A DNA stretch of 18,336 nucleotides from Methylobacterium sp. (GTDB lineage: Bacteria > Pseudomonadota > Alphaproteobacteria > Rhizobiales > Beijerinckiaceae). Each line of letters starts with the position of its first letter. The first letter of the stretch is position 1. The position numbers and the translations under genes were made by a program. Where the stretch lies: the NCBI GenBank assembly GCA_021154065.1, contig JAJKJG010000074.1, positions 1-18,336 of the forward strand, written 5' to 3'. Under the pieces are notes generated by a model that saw nothing but the letters and a program-made list of their open reading frames with translations, searched no databases and was not told where the DNA came from. Of this stretch, positions 8,011-15,450 are shown piece after piece.

Positions 8011-8716
8011 AATCGATATCCAGCGCAAGATCTACCGCAACGGCGACGGGCGGAGCGTCGAAGCGGTGCGGAACCTGGCGTTTTCGATCCAGCCCCACAG
8101 TTTCGTGTGCCTGATCGGCCCTTCCGGATGCGGCAAGACGACCATTTTGCGCATCGTCCTCGGCCTCGACCGCGACTTTGAGGGATGCGTCCAGCCTGAC
8201 CTCGGCGATTTGCCCGTCGGCGTCGTGTTCCAGGAACCGCGGCTCCTGCCGTGGCGGACCGTCGAAGAGAACGTCAGGCTGGCGCTGCGGTCCTGCGGAC
8301 TCGCCGGAACGCTCGATCCGCTGTTTGCCGAGCTTGATCTCGAGGAGTGGCGGCATCGCTATCCCGGCGAGCTGTCGCTCGGCATGGCGCGCCGGGCGGC
8401 TCTCGCCCGGGCCCTGGCGATCGAGCCGGATCTCCTGGTCCTGGACGAGCCTTTCGTCTCGCTCGACGAGAGCGGCGCGGCCGAGTTGCGGGCGATCGTC
8501 TCCCGGCTTGCAGCAAGGCGCCGGACGACCGTCATCCTCGTGACCCACAATCTGCGCGAAGCGCTTGGGCTCGCCGATCGTCTCATCCTCCTGACCGCTC
8601 GGCCGGCGAGTGTCCTCGCCGACATCCCATTGACGACGGCGCGCGAAATGCGGACCGATGCCTGGGTGGAAGAAGGACGGCGCGACCTCGCCCGCCGGTT
8701 CGCGATCGTCGAGTGA
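7979..8716 (+). CDS. ABC transporter ATP-binding protein, nitrate/taurine-type
   Basis: A 245-residue cytoplasmic ATPase that powers the importer encoded just upstream. Motifs in order: Walker A GPSGCGKTT (residues 47-55), Q-loop VFQEPRLLPW (Gln85), signature LSLGM (132-136), Walker B LLVLDEP (Asp156, Glu157), D-loop SLDE and H-loop His190 in VTHNL. The signature departs from the usual LSGGM/LSGGQ: the first Gly is replaced by Leu, while the Gly that contacts ATP is kept. The start overlaps the permease gene by 32 bases, consistent with coupled translation. A 70-base gap follows before the metallohydrolase. Confidence 0.93.
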   Translation: MPGAGASPPLEIDIQRKIYRNGDGRSVEAVRNLAFSIQPHSFVCLIGPSGCGKTTILRIVLGLDRDFEGCVQPDLGDLPVGVVFQEPRLLPWRTVEENVRLALRSCGLAGTLDPLFAELDLEEWRHRYPGELSLGMARRAALARALAIEPDLLVLDEPFVSLDESGAAELRAIVSRLAARRRTTVILVTHNLREALGLADRLILLTARPASVLADIPLTTAREMRTDAWVEEGRRDLARRFAIVE

Positions 8717-8786
8717 GCGCTCGAGCGAGCCTGACGCCGGAGCCAGGGCGGGGCCAGGCACCAGGCGCGCGCGCCTGTGAGGTGAG

Positions 8787-9722
8787 ATGAAGCGCTTTCG
8801 ATGCCTCTCCGTCGCGCTGACATTCGCCGCGGCAGCGACGTCGGGCTTGGGCGCCGATCGGCCGGCGCCGCTCCCGGTTCGCGAGATCGCGGAGGGAGTC
8901 TTCGTCTACGAAGCGCCGTATGCGCTGGCGAGCCCGCGGAACACGGGCGCGATCGCCAACGCCGGCTTCATCCTCGGAAGCGACGCTGTTGCGGTCATCG
9001 ACACGGAAGGCACCTATCTCGCCGGCCGCCGGCTTCTCGCCGCCGTCGAGGCCCAGACCTCCCTTCCGGTGCGTTATGTGGTGAACACGCATTTTCATCC
9101 CGATCACGTTCTCGGGAACGCGGCCTTCGCGCGAGACGGCGTGACCTTCGTAGGGCACGAGAACCTGGCCGAGGCGCTACGCAGCCGCCAGGAGCAATAT
9201 CTCGCCGCCACGAAGGCGCTGGTCGGCGTGGAGGCGTTCGCAGGCACGGAAATCGTCCTTCCGACGATGCCTGTCTGCGGACGCCTCGAGCTCGATCTCG
9301 GCAACCGCCGGCTCATCCTGGAGGCCTGGCCGACGGCGCACACGAACTCGGACTTGACCGTCCTCGACGAAAAAACCGGGACCTGGTTCCTGGGCGATCT
9401 TCTTTTCGCCGGTCACGTTCCGGCCCTCGACGGCAGCCTGAACGGCTGGATCCGCGTTGCGGCGGCGCTCACCTCCCGTCAGGCCGCCCGCGTCGTGCCC
9501 GGCCACGGCCCTTCGTCGCTGCCGTGGCCGCAGGCCGCCGATCCGATGACGCGTTATCTCAAGGGCCTCGCGACCGACGTTCGGCGCATGATCCGCGAAG
9601 GTCGGACCATGCGGGACGCCGCCGGCGAGGCTGGTCGGGCGGAAGCGCAGCACTGGGCGCTCTTCGACGAGTTCAACGCGCGCAATGCAACGGCGGCCTT
9701 TCACGAGCTTGAATGGGAGTAG
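8787..9722 (+). CDS. Quinoprotein relay system zinc metallohydrolase (MBL fold)
   Basis: A 311-residue secreted metallo-beta-lactamase-fold protein. Residues 1-23 are a signal peptide. The metal-binding set is complete: THFHPDH (His102, His104, Asp106, His107), His185 in PTAHTNSD, Asp204 in FLGDLLFAGH and His240 in VPGHG. That is a di-zinc pattern. The sequence matches the SoxH-related hydrolases named for their co-occurrence with PQQ dehydrogenases, which fits its place 290 bases upstream of xoxF. The substrate is not known for the family. A GAGG ribosome site lies at 8779-8782 before ATG 8787. It may be co-transcribed with the importer upstream (70-base gap). Confidence 0.9.
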   Translation: MKRFRCLSVALTFAAAATSGLGADRPAPLPVREIAEGVFVYEAPYALASPRNTGAIANAGFILGSDAVAVIDTEGTYLAGRRLLAAVEAQTSLPVRYVVNTHFHPDHVLGNAAFARDGVTFVGHENLAEALRSRQEQYLAATKALVGVEAFAGTEIVLPTMPVCGRLELDLGNRRLILEAWPTAHTNSDLTVLDEKTGTWFLGDLLFAGHVPALDGSLNGWIRVAAALTSRQAARVVPGHGPSSLPWPQAADPMTRYLKGLATDVRRMIREGRTMRDAAGEAGRAEAQHWALFDEFNARNATAAFHELEWE

Positions 9723-10011
9723 AAGACCGGAGCTCCCGCCGGCCGCCCACGCGTTTGGTGCGAAGCCCCCGCGCGACCGAACTTAACATGGGTATTGCCG
9801 GTCTCGCCGGCAGGGCGTAGCCTCTGTTCACTTCGCTTCGAAGCTTCATGCGGAGAAGCGGGTTCTGGTTCGTGAATGGCGTTTTTGAGTCTTCGCCTTG
9901 CCAAGAGGCGATGCATGATTCGTTGCTGAAGAAAGGCCGTCTTCCCGACCTAAAAAGCGCGCAGATCCTCGGCCACGACGAAGCGGGTCTACGCCAGCGG
10001 AGGAACTCGTC
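9723..10011 (+). promoter_or_regulatory. xoxF upstream region
   Basis: This 289-base non-coding stretch precedes xoxF and should hold its promoter, since xoxF is usually highly expressed and regulated separately. Two inverted repeats are visible: the palindrome GCTTCGAAGC at 9835-9844, and TCGCCT/AGGCGA arms at 9893-9898 and 9906-9911 around a 7-base spacer. A GCCGG/CCGGC stem (9797-9811) could belong to the end of the upstream transcript. The ribosome site GGAGGA (9999-10004) is strong. I could not identify a reliable -35/-10 pair. Confidence 0.45.
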
Positions 10012-11817
10012 ATGAGGACAATTCGGCTGTTGACCACGGTTGCGTGCCTTGCTCCCTGGGCATTGCCGGCGAGCGCCAACGACGAGGTGCAGAAGCTGAT
10101 CCAGGATCCCAATCAGTGGGCCATCCAGACCGGAGACTACGCGAACACGCGCTACTCCAAGCTCGACCAGATCAACGCCGGGAACGTCGGCAAGCTGCAG
10201 GCGGCCTGGACGTTCTCGACCGGCGTGCTGCGCGGCCACGAGGGTGCGCCGCTCGTCGTCGGCGACGTGATGTACGTCCACACGCCGTTCCCGAACATCG
10301 TCTACGCGCTCGACCTCAACAACGACGGCAAGATCATCTGGAAATACGAGCCGAAGCAGGATCCGACCGTCATTCCGGTGATGTGCTGCGACACCGTTCA
10401 TCGCGGCGTCGCCTACGCCGACGGCAAGATCTTCCTGCATCAGGCCGACACGACGCTCGTCGCCCTCGACGCGAAGACCGGCAAGGTCGTGTGGTCGAAG
10501 GTGAACGGCGATCCCAAGAAGGGCGAGACCAACACCGCGACCGTGCTGCCGGTGAAGGACAAGATCATCGTTGGCATATCGGGCGGTGAGTTCGGGGTGC
10601 GCTGCCACGTCACCGCCTACGACATGAAGGACGGCCGACAGGTCTGGCGCGCCTACTCGATGGGGCCCGACAACGAGATGCTCATCGACCCGGACAAGAC
10701 GATGGAGCACGGCAAGCCGGTCGGAAAGGACTCGAGCATCAAGACCTGGCAGGGCGAGCAGTGGAAGACCGGCGGCGGCTGCACCTGGGGCTGGTACTCC
10801 TACGATCCGGCGCAGAACGCGTTCTATTACGGCAGCGGCAATCCCTCGACCTGGAACCCGAAGCAACGTCCCGGCGACAACAAGTGGACGATGACGATCT
10901 TCTCGCGTGACGTCGACACCGGCGTGGCGAAATGGGTCTACCAGATGACCCCGCATGACGAGTGGGACTATGACGGCGTCAACGAGATGATCCTCGCCGA
11001 TCAGGACGTCAAAGGCCAAAGGCGGCCGATCCTCGTCCATTTCGACCGCAACGGGTTCGGCTACACGCTCGATCGCGTCACCGGCGAGCTCCTCGTCGCC
11101 GAGAAATACGATCCGACGGTGAACTGGGCGAGCAAGGTCGACATGGACAAGGCCAGCAAGACCTATGGCCGGCCGCTCGTGGTCCCACAGTTCTCGACCG
11201 AGCATAACGGCGAGGACGTGAACAGCAAGGGAATCTGCCCTGCCGCCCTCGGCTCGAAGGATCAGCAGCCGGCGGCCTTCTCGCCGAAGACCGGGCTGTT
11301 CTACGTGCCGACGAACCACGTCTGCATGGATTACGAGCCGTTCCGGGTCCGCTACACCCCGGGACAGCCCTATGTGGGCGCCACCCTGTCGATGTACCCC
11401 GCCACCAACAGCCACGGCGGGATGGGCAACTTCATCGCCTGGGACGCCCGCGAGGGCAAGATCGTGTGGTCGCTCAAGGAGCAGTTCTCGGTGTGGTCGG
11501 GCGCGCTCGCGACGGCGGGCGACGTGGTCTTCTACGGCACGCTCGAGGGCTATCTGAAGGCGGTCGACTCGAAGACCGGGAAGGAGCTCTACAAGTTCAA
11601 GACTCCGTCCGGCATCATCGGAAACGTGATGACCTACACGCACAAGGGCAAGCAGTACGTCGCCGTGCTCTCCGGCATCGGCGGCTGGGCCGGCATCGGC
11701 CTTGCGGCGGGCCTCACCGATCCGACCGCCGGTCTCGGCGCGGTCGGCGGCTACGCGGCTCTCAACAACTACACCGCCCTCGGCGGCCAGCTGACGGTGT
11801 TCACGCTTCCGCAGTAA
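10012..11817 (+). CDS. xoxF: Lanthanide-dependent PQQ methanol dehydrogenase XoxF
   Basis: A 601-residue periplasmic quinoprotein that oxidises methanol to formaldehyde. Residues 1-22 are a signal peptide (cleavage near ASAND). The motif HDEWDYDG contains catalytic Asp319 and, two residues on, Asp321. This second Asp is the extra lanthanide ligand of XoxF enzymes and is Ala in calcium-dependent MxaF, so the metal class is read directly from the sequence. Other active-site residues are the adjacent cysteine pair C125-C126 that forms the vicinal disulfide, Glu193 (SGGEFG) and Asn277 (GSGNPSTWN). Beta-propeller tryptophan-docking repeats run throughout, for example GKVVWSKV and GKIVWSLK. The ribosome site is GGAGGA at 9999-10004. 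It is followed by a strong hairpin, then xoxG and xoxJ. The match is probably to the common alphaproteobacterial XoxF5 clade, but I cannot run a tree. Confidence 0.98.
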   Translation: MRTIRLLTTVACLAPWALPASANDEVQKLIQDPNQWAIQTGDYANTRYSKLDQINAGNVGKLQAAWTFSTGVLRGHEGAPLVVGDVMYVHTPFPNIVYALDLNNDGKIIWKYEPKQDPTVIPVMCCDTVHRGVAYADGKIFLHQADTTLVALDAKTGKVVWSKVNGDPKKGETNTATVLPVKDKIIVGISGGEFGVRCHVTAYDMKDGRQVWRAYSMGPDNEMLIDPDKTMEHGKPVGKDSSIKTWQGEQWKTGGGCTWGWYSYDPAQNAFYYGSGNPSTWNPKQRPGDNKWTMTIFSRDVDTGVAKWVYQMTPHDEWDYDGVNEMILADQDVKGQRRPILVHFDRNGFGYTLDRVTGELLVAEKYDPTVNWASKVDMDKASKTYGRPLVVPQFSTEHNGEDVNSKGICPAALGSKDQQPAAFSPKTGLFYVPTNHVCMDYEPFRVRYTPGQPYVGATLSMYPATNSHGGMGNFIAWDAREGKIVWSLKEQFSVWSGALATAGDVVFYGTLEGYLKAVDSKTGKELYKFKTPSGIIGNVMTYTHKGKQYVAVLSGIGGWAGIGLAAGLTDPTAGLGAVGGYAALNNYTALGGQLTVFTLPQ

Positions 11818-11850
11818 TCCTGCCGAGCCCGTCCGAAGCTCATTCAAACG

Positions 11851-11880
11851 AGGCCAGCGCATCCGTGCGCTGGCTTTCTG
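11851..11880 (+). terminator. Terminator or attenuator hairpin between xoxF and xoxG
   Basis: GCCAGCGCA (11853-11861) and TGCGCTGGC (11866-11874) are perfect 9-bp arms around the tetraloop TCCG. The stem can extend by a G-T and an A-T pair, and the sequence runs on into TTTCT. It lies 36 bases after the xoxF stop and 69 bases before the xoxG start. xoxG and xoxJ would therefore be expressed by read-through or from a second promoter. Confidence 0.75.
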
Positions 11881-11942
11881 CGTCGCAGGCCATCCTGTCA
11901 TAGCGGCCGGCGACATCCGTCGAGCCATTGGGAGGACGTCAA

Positions 11943-12473
11943 TTGCCGTCCATCATCCTGAGACATGCTTTCGCCGCCGCCGCACTGCTCCTCGCCTTGT
12001 ACCCCGGCGCAGCGACAAATCCCGCCGGCGCCGAACCGGCGAAGCCGGCCCGGGAGGAAGCCGGCCAGTATTTCGACGCCGAAGGCGTTCTGACCTACAA
12101 CATCAAGCCGGACGGGACGGTCGATTGGGCGACCTATTCGGGCTACCGGCGCTATCATGCCGAATGCCACGTCTGCCACGGCCCGGACGGCGAAGGCTCG
12201 AGCTATGCCCCGGCGCTGGTCGAGTCGCTGAAGACCATGAAGCACGACGAGTTCGTGGCGATCACCGTCCAGGGCCGCCAGGGTCACGTCGCCGGGCGGC
12301 CGAGCGTAATGCCGTCGTTCGGCACGAACAGCAACGTGATGTGCTATCTCGAGGACATCTACGTCTATCTGCGCGCGCGGGCCGACGGCGCCCTGCCCCG
12401 GGTCCGGCTCGACAAGCGCGAAGAAAAGCCGCAGGCGGCGAAGGACGCGGAGAAGACCTGCCTTGGCGAGTAG
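11943..12473 (+). CDS. xoxG: XoxG, c-type cytochrome electron acceptor of XoxF
   Basis: A periplasmic mono-heme cytochrome c, the electron acceptor of XoxF. The heme site is CHVCH (Cys75, Cys78, His79). The likely sixth ligand is Met123 in SVMPSFG. A signal peptide (about residues 1-30) precedes the mature part. I place the start at TTG 11943 because GGGAGGA (11930-11936) lies six bases before it. The next ATG (around 11964) is out of frame, and the other TTG at 11928 precedes the ribosome site. This gives 176 residues, usual for the family. The C-terminus is charged (LDKREEKPQAAKDAEK). The gene overlaps xoxJ by 11 bases. Confidence 0.93.
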   Translation: MPSIILRHAFAAAALLLALYPGAATNPAGAEPAKPAREEAGQYFDAEGVLTYNIKPDGTVDWATYSGYRRYHAECHVCHGPDGEGSSYAPALVESLKTMKHDEFVAITVQGRQGHVAGRPSVMPSFGTNSNVMCYLEDIYVYLRARADGALPRVRLDKREEKPQAAKDAEKTCLGE

Positions 12474-13377
12474 AGCAATCGGCGCGGAAGCGCGCACCGC
12501 GCCCGCCCTTCGTCATGCTCCAAGCCCACGCGCCTGCCGCCAGTCGATCGCGCTCCTCGCTGCCTGTCTCGCGCTCATCCGGCCGGGCGCCGCCGCTGCC
12601 CAAGAGATCCCGGACGTCGTTGCCCGCGACGTGCTTCGGGTCTGCGCCGACCCGCATAACATGCCGTTTTCCAATCGGAAGGGGCAGGGCTTCGAGAACC
12701 GGATCGCCGAAATCGTGGCGGACGAGCTCAAGGTTCCGCTGCGCTATTATTGGCTGTCACAGGGACCCGGCTTCATCGCGAACACCCTCGGCAGCAAGCT
12801 CTGCGACGTGGTCATGGGCTACGCCGCCGGGGCCGATCCCGTTCAGCACACGAACCCCTATTATCGGTCGGTCTACGTCCTCCTCGTCAGGCGCAGCGCG
12901 GGCCTCGACGGGCTCGACCGGCTGAGCGACCCGCGCCTGCGGGGGAAGCGGCTCGGCGTCATCGCGGCGACGCCGCCCGCCGATCATCTCCTCGAAGAGG
13001 GTCTGCTCGCGACCGCCAAGAGCTATCCGCTCCTCGTCGACCGGAGCACCGAAACGCCAGCCGAGGACATGATCGCCGACCTCGTCGCTGGACGGATCGA
13101 CGGCGCGCTTCTGTGGGGGCCTATCGGCGGCGACCTCGCGCGACGCTCGTCCGAGCCGCTGACGGTGATCCCGTTGCTGCACGAGCGCGAGCGCCCGCCG
13201 CTATCGTATCGGATCACCTTCGGCATCCGGCACAACGAGCAGGACTGGAAGCGTCGCCTCAATCAGGCAATCCGCAAACGCCAGGCCGATTTCGATCGCG
13301 TCCTCTTCGATTTCGGCGTTCCGCTCCTCGATGACGACGACCGCCTTATCGCCGCGCCCCGAAACGCCGCGAAGTGA
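12463..13377 (+). CDS. xoxJ: XoxJ, quinoprotein-associated periplasmic solute-binding-like protein
   Basis: A 304-residue periplasmic protein of the solute-binding (SBP_bac_3-like) fold found next to XoxF and XoxG. XoxJ is thought to help activate the dehydrogenase rather than serve a transporter. A hydrophobic signal stretch (about residues 28-45, ending AAAAQE) is followed by the family opening VLRVCADPHNMPFSN and the segment LCDVVMGYAAGADPVQHTNPYYRSVYVL. No ATG or GTG occurs in frame before the signal sequence. The only usable start is TTG 12463, preceded by GGAGA (12449-12453) and lying inside the end of xoxG. The pre-signal region is unusually long, so the true start remains somewhat uncertain. 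The stop overlaps the GTG of the next gene. Confidence 0.92.
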   Translation: MASRAIGAEARTAPALRHAPSPRACRQSIALLAACLALIRPGAAAAQEIPDVVARDVLRVCADPHNMPFSNRKGQGFENRIAEIVADELKVPLRYYWLSQGPGFIANTLGSKLCDVVMGYAAGADPVQHTNPYYRSVYVLLVRRSAGLDGLDRLSDPRLRGKRLGVIAATPPADHLLEEGLLATAKSYPLLVDRSTETPAEDMIADLVAGRIDGALLWGPIGGDLARRSSEPLTVIPLLHERERPPLSYRITFGIRHNEQDWKRRLNQAIRKRQADFDRVLFDFGVPLLDDDDRLIAAPRNAAK

Positions 13378-13931
13378 GACCTGTTCATTCGATCCTCGCA
13401 CGCTCGTTCGCGGCAACAGCGTTGCTCGCGCACGCCGCGGCCGCGCAACCCGATGCACCTCCCGAGCCGGACGGCTACCGGATGGAGGATTATCGCTCGC
13501 CCACCCCCGCGACCCTGAAAGGAGTCAAGGTCGTCGGTACGGGAGACGCTGCGGCCTTATGGAGGGAAAGATCGTCGGCTTTCATCGACGTCCTGCCGCG
13601 GCCCCCGAAGCCGCAGAACCTGCCGCCCGGCACGATCTGGCGAGACACACCCCACGACAGCTTGCCGGGCGCGATCTGGCTGCCGAACACCGGCTACGGA
13701 GCCCTGAACGCGGAGGCCGAAGCCTACTTCCGGCGCGGTCTCGAAACGGCAACCAAGGGCGATCCGCAGAGACCGATCACGTTCTTCTGCCAGAGGGCTT
13801 GCTGGATGTCCTGGAATGCGGCCAAGCGCGCGCTGGAATATGGTTACGGCCGGGTCTCCTGGTTTCCGGACGGGACGGACGGGTGGCTGGACGCAGGCCT
13901 TCCCTTGCAAAGAATCGAGCCCTATCCCTAG
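13374..13931 (+). CDS. PQQ-dependent catabolism-associated CXXCW-motif protein (rhodanese-like)
   Basis: A 185-residue secreted protein starting at GTG 13374, overlapping the xoxJ stop (GTGA). Residues 1-24 are a signal peptide (AAAAQ). The body looks like a divergent rhodanese domain. It has the hallmark cysteine-tryptophan segment FFCQRACWMSWNAAKRA; here Cys139 and Cys143 are separated by three residues, followed by Trp144. The family is named from genomes where it co-occurs with PQQ dehydrogenases, and its biochemical role is not established. It is the last gene of the xox operon before the integrated element. Confidence 0.92.
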   Translation: MRPVHSILARSFAATALLAHAAAAQPDAPPEPDGYRMEDYRSPTPATLKGVKVVGTGDAAALWRERSSAFIDVLPRPPKPQNLPPGTIWRDTPHDSLPGAIWLPNTGYGALNAEAEAYFRRGLETATKGDPQRPITFFCQRACWMSWNAAKRALEYGYGRVSWFPDGTDGWLDAGLPLQRIEPYP

Positions 13932-13949
13932 AAAGCGCTTCGGGAGACG

Positions 13950-13967
13950 AGCTCTCTCGGAGCTTTA
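13950..13967 (+). terminator. Weak terminator-like hairpin after the xox operon
   Basis: AGCTC (13950-13954) and GAGCT (13960-13964) form a 5-bp stem around a 5-base loop, followed by TTAT. It lies 18 bases after the last xox gene. The stem is short, so this is only a candidate for the operon terminator. Confidence 0.3.
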
Positions 13968-13995
13968 TCAGACGACAGCTAAGTGCTTGAAATGA

Positions 13996-14041
13996 TGGTG
14001 GGTGTGCAAGGATTCGAACCTTGGACCCGCTGATTAAGAGT
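13996..14041 (-). other. Attachment site: 3' half of tRNA-Lys(CTT)
   Basis: Read on the minus strand, this 46-base segment starts in the anticodon loop (CTCTTAA, anticodon CTT). It continues through the 3' anticodon strand TCAGC, the variable loop, a perfect T-arm (CAAGG, TTCGAAT, CCTTG) and the 3' acceptor strand CACACCC, and ends in A-CCA. The 5' half is missing: upstream bases give GCTTA in place of GCTGA and then lose all tRNA pattern, so this is not a working gene. A block that begins at the anticodon loop and ends at CCA, 157 bases from a tyrosine integrase gene, is the classic repeat left by integration into a tRNA gene. Confidence 0.85.
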
Positions 14042-14122
14042 AAGCAGAAGACCTATATCGAACGTGATCATGACATAACGCGTTTCTGGCGGTTTGCGAT
14101 GGGGAACGCGGCTTAGCCCCTC

Positions 14123-14152
14123 TTGCAGAGCTCCTCGTCCATAACTTAGAAT
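14123..14152 (+). promoter_or_regulatory. Candidate integrase promoter
   Basis: TTGCAG (14123-14128) and TAGAAT (14147-14152) are separated by 18 bases. TAGAAT matches five of six bases of the sigma-70 -10 consensus, while the -35 matches only its first half. Initiation would fall about 40 bases before the integrase ATG, with the tandem repeat at 14175-14196 inside the leader. Confidence 0.35.
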
Positions 14153-14174
14153 CACACAACATACCCCGCAAATT

Positions 14175-14196
14175 CGTAACCTGAGCGTTACCTGAG
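14175..14196 (+). repeat. Tandem 11-bp direct repeat directly before the integrase start
   Basis: CGTAACCTGAG (14175-14185) is followed immediately by CGTTACCTGAG (14186-14196), with one mismatch. The period equals about one helical turn, so a protein could bind both copies on the same DNA face. The second copy ends two bases before the integrase ATG and also carries its only ribosome-site-like bases. Candidates for the binder are the integrase (arm-type sites) or the AlpA-like regulator. Confidence 0.7.
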
Positions 14197-14198
14197 GC

Positions 14199-15437
14199 AT
14201 GCCCAAGATCCGTCTTACATCGGCGGCGGTTGATCGATTCCCGCCACCTCCCAGCGGCCAGATGGAGTACTACGACACGCATCTGCCCGCCTTTGGCGTT
14301 CGCGTCTCCTATTCCGGCGCCAAGGCCTGGTTCGTCATGACCCGCGTCGACCGAAGGCTGACTCGTGTCACGCTAGGTCGGTACCCAGCCGTGTCGCTGG
14401 CAGAGGCAAGGGAATTAGCTCGAGCTACGGCTACGCACGCGAGAGCCGGGCGAGACCCGCGACGGATCCGTGCAGATGAGCGGCTGGAAAATGAGAGAGT
14501 GCGGGCTACCACCTTCGCAGCCACCTCGGATCTCTTTCTAGACCGCCACGTTGCCCGCAACCTTCGGCCGAGCACCGCCCGAGAATACAAGCGGATCTTA
14601 AAAGGGACTGACACTGCCAACTGGGGACACCGACCAATCGCATCCCTCACCAAGGAAGATGTGGTAACGGTGCTAAAGCGAATCCATGACCGAGGTTCGC
14701 CGGCCCCATCGAACCGAGCGCTGGCCTATTTGTCCAAATTTTTCGGCTGGTGCGTCGAGGAGGACCTGCTTGCCGCTAATCCTGCTGGTCGGGTCCGGCC
14801 TCTCTCGAGCCTCACCTCGCGCGAGCGTGTCCTCAATAGCGACGAGCTACGAACGCTCTGGCTTGCGCTGAACGACCTCTCGGGGCTTTTTGGGCCGCTG
14901 TTGAAGGTTTTGCTCCTGAGTGGCCAGCGAAGGAGCGAGGTGGCTGGAATGCGTTGGGAGGAGGTAGAGGGATTAGGCACCGACGAAGCGGTGTGGAAGC
15001 TCCCCCGCGCGCGGACAAAAAATGGCCAATCGCATCTCGTCCCTCTCACACCCGTCGTTCAGGCCCTTCTCATAGAGCTACCCCGAACCGGTCCTCTTGT
15101 ATTTTCCGGCACGAACGCAACCGCCGCGTCAGGCTTTAGTAAAGCGAAGAGGCAGCTCGATGAGCGTATCGATCTGATCCGACGCGAGGGAGGGCAAGGT
15201 CCCCTGCCCGATTGGACACTCCACGATCTTCGCAGAACAATGGTTACGACAATGAACGAGCACCTTGGGATCGCGCCGCACGTTGTAGAAGCAGTGGTGA
15301 ATCACGTAAGTGGCCCCGCAAAACGCGGTGTGGCCGGCGTTTATAATCGCGCGACTTACCTCCAGGACCGGAGAAGTGCCCTTCGAGAGTGGGCTGCGTA
15401 CGTCATCACAGACGAGCCCCTTACTTCGCGTTCGTGA
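14199..15437 (+). CDS. int: Tyrosine-type site-specific integrase, P4 family
   Basis: A 412-residue tyrosine recombinase that would integrate and excise the element at tRNA-Lys. The N-terminal ~90 residues are the arm-binding domain typical of P4-type integrases (DUF4102-like), including LPAFGVRVSYSGAKAWF and LGRYPAVSLAEAR. A SAM-like core-binding domain follows (about 105-200). The catalytic domain has Arg244 (SGQRRSE), Lys near 274 (RTKNGQSH), His342 and Arg345 (HDLRR), His369 (NHVSG) and nucleophile Tyr382 (GVYNRATY), so the active site is complete. The gene appears intact. GAGG is only one base from the ATG, so its ribosome site is poor. Codon use is less GC-biased than in the xox genes, consistent with transfer. 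P4-type integrases commonly use tRNA 3' ends, matching the adjacent fragment. Confidence 0.95.
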   Translation: MPKIRLTSAAVDRFPPPPSGQMEYYDTHLPAFGVRVSYSGAKAWFVMTRVDRRLTRVTLGRYPAVSLAEARELARATATHARAGRDPRRIRADERLENERVRATTFAATSDLFLDRHVARNLRPSTAREYKRILKGTDTANWGHRPIASLTKEDVVTVLKRIHDRGSPAPSNRALAYLSKFFGWCVEEDLLAANPAGRVRPLSSLTSRERVLNSDELRTLWLALNDLSGLFGPLLKVLLLSGQRRSEVAGMRWEEVEGLGTDEAVWKLPRARTKNGQSHLVPLTPVVQALLIELPRTGPLVFSGTNATAASGFSKAKRQLDERIDLIRREGGQGPLPDWTLHDLRRTMVTTMNEHLGIAPHVVEAVVNHVSGPAKRGVAGVYNRATYLQDRRSALREWAAYVITDEPLTSRS

Positions 15438-15450
15438 CTAGGGCGCCAAG

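Noticed and set aside
10012..11817. Calcium-dependent methanol dehydrogenase MxaF
   Set aside because: The active-site motif is DYDG, with the extra Asp321 of XoxF, where MxaF has Ala. The following genes are the XoxG and XoxJ types.
12463..13377. XoxJ as the binding protein of the ABC importer
   Set aside because: The importer already has its own binding protein at 6269-7249. The XoxJ-specific segments and position after xoxG fit the quinoprotein-associated family.
13996..14041. A complete functional tRNA-Lys gene
   Set aside because: The D-arm, 5' acceptor strand and proper 5' anticodon stem are absent to the right of 14041.
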